From Streptomyces prunicolor NBRC 13075 (GTDB lineage: Bacteria; Actinomycetota; Actinomycetes; Streptomycetales; Streptomycetaceae), in contig NZ_BARF01000013.1 in assembly GCF_000367365.1 (NCBI RefSeq), forward strand, positions 1 to 64,000: DNA of 64,000 bases, written 5' to 3'. Shown here in pieces: positions 60,194 through 64,000 of this stretch. The notes under the pieces are model-generated. The model saw nothing but the letters and a program-made list of their open reading frames with translations. It was not told where the DNA came from and made no database searches. The number at the start of each line of letters is the position of its first letter. The first letter of the stretch is position 1. Position numbers and translations under genes: made by a program.

Positions 60194-62224
60194 ATGTGGG
60201 ACGACGCGTTTCCGAGCTTTCTGATCGGACTGAGGGAGGGGCTGGAGGCCGGGCTCATCGTCTCGATCCTGGTCGCCACCCTCGTCCGCGCCGACGCCAG
60301 GTCCCGGCTGCCGCAGGTGTGGACGGGCGTCCTGGCGGCGATCGCCCTGGCGATGAGCTTCGGCGCGGTGCTCACCTTCACCGCGGCGAACCTCTCCGCC
60401 ACGGCTCAGGAAGCGTTCGGCGGCGTCCTCAGTGTGATCGCCGTCGCGTTCGTCACCGCGATGGTGTTCTGGATGCGCCGCTCGGCCCGTACCTTCTCCG
60501 GCGAGATCAGGGAGAAGGTGACCGGCGCGCTGGGCATGGGCGCGGGCGTGCTGATGCTCACCTCGTTCCTCGCGGTGGGCCGCGAGGGCCTGGAGACGGC
60601 CCTGTTCCTGTGGACCACGGCCCGCGCGGCCGGTGAGTCCGCGGGCCCCCTGACCGGCGCCGGCATCGGGCTGGTCCTCGCGGCGGCCCTGTGCTGGGGC
60701 CTGTACCGCCGGGTCCTCAGGATCAACCTGACGAAGTTCTTCACCGCCACCGGCGTCGTCCTCATCGTCATCGCGGCCGGCGTCCTCGGCTACGGCCTGC
60801 GCGACCTCCAGGAGGGCGGTGTCCTCCCCGGCCTGACCACCTACGCCTTCGACCTCAGCGGCAGTGTCGACGCCGGGTCCTGGTACAGCACCCTCATCCA
60901 GGGCGTGTTCAACCTGATGCCCACGATGACCTGGCTCCAAGTGGCGGGCTACGTCGGCTATTTGGTGGTGGTGATGCCCCTGTTCGTGCGCGGGGTGAAG
61001 ACGAAGACGCCCGAACCCGCGCCCACGACAGTCCAGTTGAGCGAGTCGCCCCCGTCACCGCGCCGCCGCTCCGTCTGGGTCGTCCCGGTCGCGGTGGTCG
61101 CCGTACCCGCGGTCGTCGCCGGTCTCTTCGTCGCCTTCTCCCGCCCCAAACCCGCGAGTTCGGAGACCGTGGCCGTCTCCGAGACGGAGTGCGGCAAGGG
61201 CTTCACCGCGCCCGACACCGGACGGCAGACCTTCCAGATGCACAACACCGGCGACAAGACCGCCGAGGTGTACCTGATCGACCCGGCGAGCAACGCCGTC
61301 TACGGCGAGGTCGAGGGCCTCGCTCCCGGCACCACCCGGGACCTGGTCGCCACCGTCGCGGGCGGCTCGTACGCCTGGCGCTGCGTGCCCACCGGCGCGA
61401 AGGCCGTCACGTCCGCCACGGTCCATGTCAGCGGCGGGGGAGGCTCGGTGAAGGCGGTCGTCCCCGTCTCCGAGAACGACCTCGCCGCGCCCCTGAAGGC
61501 CTACAAGGTGTACGTCGACCAGGGCCTGGCCACCCTCGAGACCCAGACCCGGCAGCTCAGCACCGACATCGCGGGCAACCACCTCGCCAAGGCACGCACC
61601 GACTGGCTGACCGCGCACCGCACTTACTCCTCCCTGGGTGCCGCCTACGGAACCTTCGAGGACTTCGACCAGAAGATCAACGGCAGGGCCGACGGGCTGG
61701 CCGGGGGAGTCGACAACAAGGACTTCGCGGGCTTCCACCGCATCGAGTACGGGCTCTGGCACGGGCAGTCGGCGGGCGAGTTGAAGGTGCCCGCGCAGCA
61801 ACTCGCCGCCGCGGTCGTGGGGTTGCGGAAGGCGTTCCCGACCCAGGACTTCGACCCCGGTGACCTGCCGCTGCGGGCCCACGAAATCCTGGAGAACACC
61901 CTGCAGTTCGAGCTGACCGGCGATACGGACGAGGGCAGCGGCACCAACCTCGCCACCGTCGACAGCAACCTCGCCGGCACGCGCGAGCTGCTCACCGTAC
62001 TCGAGCCGCTGCTGACCAAGGAGTCCCCGAAGCTGCTCCCCGGCGTCGACGCCGACATCGCCCGGCTGCAGAAGCTGCTCGACTCGGCGCACCAGGGCGG
62101 CAGTTGGACCCCCGTCGAGCAGTTGGACGAGACGGCGAAGGCCCAACTTGACGGCGCCACCGGGCAGTTGCTGGAGGACCTGGCACCGGTGCCGGACCTG
62201 CTGGAGATCAGGAAGTCCGCCTGA
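60194..62224 (+). CDS. efeUO: Iron permease EfeU fused to EfeO (bifunctional)
   Basis: 676 residues. Residues 1-270 form an FTR1/EfeU permease with two REGLE iron motifs (14-18 and 130-134) and seven helices. A linker and an additional helix (about 293-315) lead to a cupredoxin-like part (330-415, cysteines 333 and 397). The remainder is an M75 peptidase-like EfeO domain with the metal motif HRIE (His515, Glu518). The ATG at 60194 is chosen since AGGAGGGG lies just upstream. It imports ferrous/ferric iron with EfeB. Fusion of U and O departs from the separate genes of E. coli. Confidence 0.92.
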   Translation: MWDDAFPSFLIGLREGLEAGLIVSILVATLVRADARSRLPQVWTGVLAAIALAMSFGAVLTFTAANLSATAQEAFGGVLSVIAVAFVTAMVFWMRRSARTFSGEIREKVTGALGMGAGVLMLTSFLAVGREGLETALFLWTTARAAGESAGPLTGAGIGLVLAAALCWGLYRRVLRINLTKFFTATGVVLIVIAAGVLGYGLRDLQEGGVLPGLTTYAFDLSGSVDAGSWYSTLIQGVFNLMPTMTWLQVAGYVGYLVVVMPLFVRGVKTKTPEPAPTTVQLSESPPSPRRRSVWVVPVAVVAVPAVVAGLFVAFSRPKPASSETVAVSETECGKGFTAPDTGRQTFQMHNTGDKTAEVYLIDPASNAVYGEVEGLAPGTTRDLVATVAGGSYAWRCVPTGAKAVTSATVHVSGGGGSVKAVVPVSENDLAAPLKAYKVYVDQGLATLETQTRQLSTDIAGNHLAKARTDWLTAHRTYSSLGAAYGTFEDFDQKINGRADGLAGGVDNKDFAGFHRIEYGLWHGQSAGELKVPAQQLAAAVVGLRKAFPTQDFDPGDLPLRAHEILENTLQFELTGDTDEGSGTNLATVDSNLAGTRELLTVLEPLLTKESPKLLPGVDADIARLQKLLDSAHQGGSWTPVEQLDETAKAQLDGATGQLLEDLAPVPDLLEIRKSA

Positions 62225-63588
62225 TGAGCACCGGGAACGCGAGCGGTGCCGAGAACACCGGCAGTACTCAGAACAGCCGCAGCACCCAGAACAGCCGTAG
62301 CGAGGGGAACTGTCCGATGCCGTCTGCTGAAACCCAGGGCTGCCCGGCCGGAGCCGGTCGCCGTTCCTTCGTGCGGACGGCGCTCGGTGCCGGGGCCGCC
62401 GGAGCGGTGCTGGCCGGCGGGGCGTTCGCGCTCGCGGAGACCGGCGGTACGGCTCAGGCGCAGGCCGCCGATACCACGAACGGCGCCAAGGTGCCCTTCC
62501 ACGGCACCCACCAGGCAGGCATTCTCACCCCCACCCCGGCCGCCGCGACCTTCGTCTCCCTCGACGTGATCGCCGACAACCGCGCCGAACTGACCGACCT
62601 GCTGCGCACGATCACCGAACGGGCCCGCTTCCTCACCTCCGGCGGCACCCCCGCCGACCTCGGCGTCGGCGCGCCGCCTGCCGACAACGGCATCCTCGGC
62701 CCGGACGTCCCCGCCGACGCCCTCACGGTCACCGTCGGTGTGGGCGCGTCCCTCTTCGACGACCGGTACGGACTCGCCAAGGTCAAGCCGCGCCGACTGA
62801 CCCCCATGAAGACGTTCCCGAACGACAACCTCCGCGCCGCCGAGTGCCACGGCGACCTGTCGCTCCAGGTGTGCGGCGCCCGCCAGGACACGGTGCTGCA
62901 CGCGCTGCGGGACATCGCCCGGCACACCCGCGGCGGCATGCAGATCAAGTGGCGCATCGACGGCTTCCAGAACACCCCGCGCCCCACCGGCACCCAGCGC
63001 AATCTGCTCGGCTTCAAGGACGGCATAGCCAACCCGGACGTGAAGTCCACCCGTGAGACCGACCGGCTGATCTGGGTCGGCGACGGACAGGGCGAACCGG
63101 CCTGGGCGAGCGGCGGCAGCTACCAGGTGATCCGGATCATCCGCATGCTGGTCGAGTTCTGGGACCGGGTCTCACTCAGCGAGCAGGAGCTGATGTTCGG
63201 CCGCCGCAAGGACACCGGCGCCCCGCTGGACGGCGCCAAGGAGACGGACATCCCGCACTACGCCAAGGACCCCAAAGGCACGGCGATCCCGCTCGACGCC
63301 CACATCCGCCTCGCCAACCCGCGCACCGCCGCCACCGACACCTCGCGCATCCTGCGCCGCGGCTACAACTACGACCGGGGCATCGACGCCGTCGGCAACC
63401 TCGACATGGGCCTCGTCTTCTGCTGCTACCAGCAGGACGTGAAGCGCCAGTTCGAGGCGACCCAGACCCGGCTGATCGACGAACCCCTCGTCGACTACAT
63501 CTCTCCGACCGGCGGCGGCTACTTCTACGCGCTGCCGGGTGTGAAGGACGCCAAGGACTGGCTCGGCAGGGGTTTGATGGCGTCCTGA
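62224..63588 (+). CDS. efeB: Tat-exported DyP-type peroxidase EfeB
   Basis: 454 residues. The Tat motif [10 protein letters not shown] is at 45-54 before a hydrophobic stretch. The DyP signature GFKDGIANP has distal Asp266. Proximal haem ligand is probably His360 in DAHIRLANP, and the distal arginine is probably Arg379. ATG 62224 overlaps the EfeUO stop (TGATG). A second ATG at 62317 with GAGGGG upstream would give 423 residues, the E. coli EfeB length, and may be the true start because the first 31 residues are [11 protein letters not shown] repeats. It oxidises Fe(II) or releases iron from haem for uptake. Confidence 0.92.
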   Translation: MSTGNASGAENTGSTQNSRSTQNSRSEGNCPMPSAETQGCPAGAGRRSFVRTALGAGAAGAVLAGGAFALAETGGTAQAQAADTTNGAKVPFHGTHQAGILTPTPAAATFVSLDVIADNRAELTDLLRTITERARFLTSGGTPADLGVGAPPADNGILGPDVPADALTVTVGVGASLFDDRYGLAKVKPRRLTPMKTFPNDNLRAAECHGDLSLQVCGARQDTVLHALRDIARHTRGGMQIKWRIDGFQNTPRPTGTQRNLLGFKDGIANPDVKSTRETDRLIWVGDGQGEPAWASGGSYQVIRIIRMLVEFWDRVSLSEQELMFGRRKDTGAPLDGAKETDIPHYAKDPKGTAIPLDAHIRLANPRTAATDTSRILRRGYNYDRGIDAVGNLDMGLVFCCYQQDVKRQFEATQTRLIDEPLVDYISPTGGGYFYALPGVKDAKDWLGRGLMAS

Positions 63589-63643
63589 CCAGGGATTTTT
63601 CCTCCCATTGGGCAAGACCTGCCGTGGTCTTTGCCGACCGTTA

Positions 63644-63660
63644 CTGCGAATGGGTTGCAG
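63644..63660. promoter_or_regulatory. Nur-like nickel-regulator box
   Basis: CTGCGA-N5-TTGCAG fits the Streptomyces Nur box tTGCaa-N5-ttGCAA in eight core positions. It lies about 90 bp upstream of the NiCoT start, an expected target of a nickel-responsive Fur-family repressor. Confidence 0.45.
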
Positions 63661-63722
63661 GTACGGGAAGATGGCACGAGGTTGCTCGCGGCAACCGCGC
63701 AGCCATGCTCGCACCCGTACCT
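63659..63722 (+). promoter_or_regulatory. Structured leader of the nickel/cobalt transporter gene
   Basis: Nested pairings: AGGTACGGG (63659-63667) with CCCGTACCT (63714-63722); ATGGC (63671-63675) with GCCAT (63702-63706); and GGTTGC (63680-63685) with GCAACC (63691-63696). The outer stem ends 25 bases before the ATG. No known riboswitch consensus was recognised. It could be a metal-sensing or attenuating leader, or a terminator for the efe operon. Confidence 0.4.
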
Positions 63723-63747
63723 GTACCCGGCAGAAAGACCCTCCTCG

Positions 63748-64000
63748 ATGACGGCCGCCCCCGAGTCCACTCCGACCCTCCCCGTCACGGCCGCGGCGTC
63801 GCGGCCGACGCTCTGGTACCGCGTCCGTACGTCGATGACGCGGCAGGAGTGGACCCGGGTCGGCGGGATGGCCGCGTTCGTGCTGGGGCTGCATGTGATC
63901 GGCTGGTTCACGCTCGTGTGGATCGTGGCGCCGGGGCACTACAGCGTCGGCGAGAAGTCCTTCGGTATCGGCATGGGCGTGACCGCGTACACGCTCGGTA
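63748..64000 (+). CDS. HoxN/HupN/NixA-type nickel/cobalt transporter, N-terminal part
   Basis: The first 84 residues are visible; the frame continues past the window end. TSMTRQEWTRVGGMAAFVLGLHVIGWFTLV followed by APGHYSVGEKSFGIGMGVTAYTLG is the first helix and the start of the second helix of the NiCoT family. The family motif with the histidines in helix 2 should follow just outside. It imports Ni2+ or Co2+. The ribosome site is weak (CTCCTCG before ATG). Confidence 0.85.
   Translation, partial: MTAAPESTPTLPVTAAASRPTLWYRVRTSMTRQEWTRVGGMAAFVLGLHVIGWFTLVWIVAPGHYSVGEKSFGIGMGVTAYTLG

Noticed and set aside
63659..63722. Cobalamin riboswitch before the transporter gene
   Set aside because: The conserved GCCACTG box and the expected length are missing, so only an unnamed structured leader is reported.
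1..64000. tRNA, rRNA, insertion sequence, prophage, CRISPR array or replication origin
   Set aside because: No cloverleaf, transposase, integrase, regularly spaced repeat array or DnaA-box cluster was seen on either strand.

Overview
The window is high-GC DNA (GC-rich third codon positions, many GTG starts, four-base start/stop overlaps, LacI-type regulators, ATPase-less sugar ABC transporters, a Tat-exported DyP peroxidase and a proteasome beta subunit). This is typical of a Streptomyces chromosome, probably an accessory arm region rich in catabolic loci. No rRNA, tRNA, insertion sequence or CRISPR array was seen.

Left end (1-2039): the tail of an acyl-CoA dehydrogenase gene, a 3-hydroxyacyl-CoA dehydrogenase and a secreted SGNH lipase. 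From 14200 leftwards to 2146 runs an 11-gene, tightly coupled minus-strand operon. It holds a 2-oxoglutarate dioxygenase-like protein, a small SCP2-like protein, a glutamine-synthetase-like gamma-glutamyl ligase, a zinc alcohol dehydrogenase, a PuuD-type gamma-glutamyl hydrolase, an aldehyde dehydrogenase, an imine-reductase-like protein, an MDR reductase, a DapB/2,4-diaminopentanoate-dehydrogenase-like enzyme, a saccharopine-dehydrogenase-like enzyme and an acyl-CoA synthetase. Together these look like a catabolic pathway for an amine or amino alcohol that is protected by gamma-glutamylation. It is the best candidate for an undescribed system here.

14.8-21.5 kb: an alpha/beta hydrolase, a CUT1-type ABC importer (two permeases plus lipoprotein), a D-2-hydroxyacid dehydrogenase and a LacI regulator, linked by CGTTTACC-type operators. 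21.7-36.6 kb: a myo-inositol locus with TIM-barrel isomerase, IolG, MFS transporter, IolE, IolA, IolD, IolB, a Cgl0159-type aldolase and IolC. A divergent LacI regulator and a ribose/inositol-type ABC importer follow. The iolC and ABC promoters share the same -35/-10/operator layout, so they form one regulon.

36.6-40.6 kb: a serine-hydrolase gene remnant, a GT-C-like membrane protein, an LPG-synthase-type membrane protein and an orphan proteasome beta subunit. 40.6-54.2 kb: an L-arabinose/arabinoside locus (araD, araA, araB, secreted glycosidase, two permeases, binding protein, LacI regulator, divergent GH36 alpha-galactosidase). The araD, araA and binding-protein genes each carry an apparent single-base frameshift, while the rest of the locus is intact.

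54.4-60 kb: an NB-ARC/TPR/LuxR regulator, a MEDS-domain sensor, an RsbW-like ATPase and two overlapping PAP2 phosphatases. 60-64 kb: an iron-uptake pair (a natural EfeU-EfeO fusion and EfeB) behind three BlaI-like dyads, and the start of a nickel/cobalt transporter behind a Nur-like box and a folded leader.
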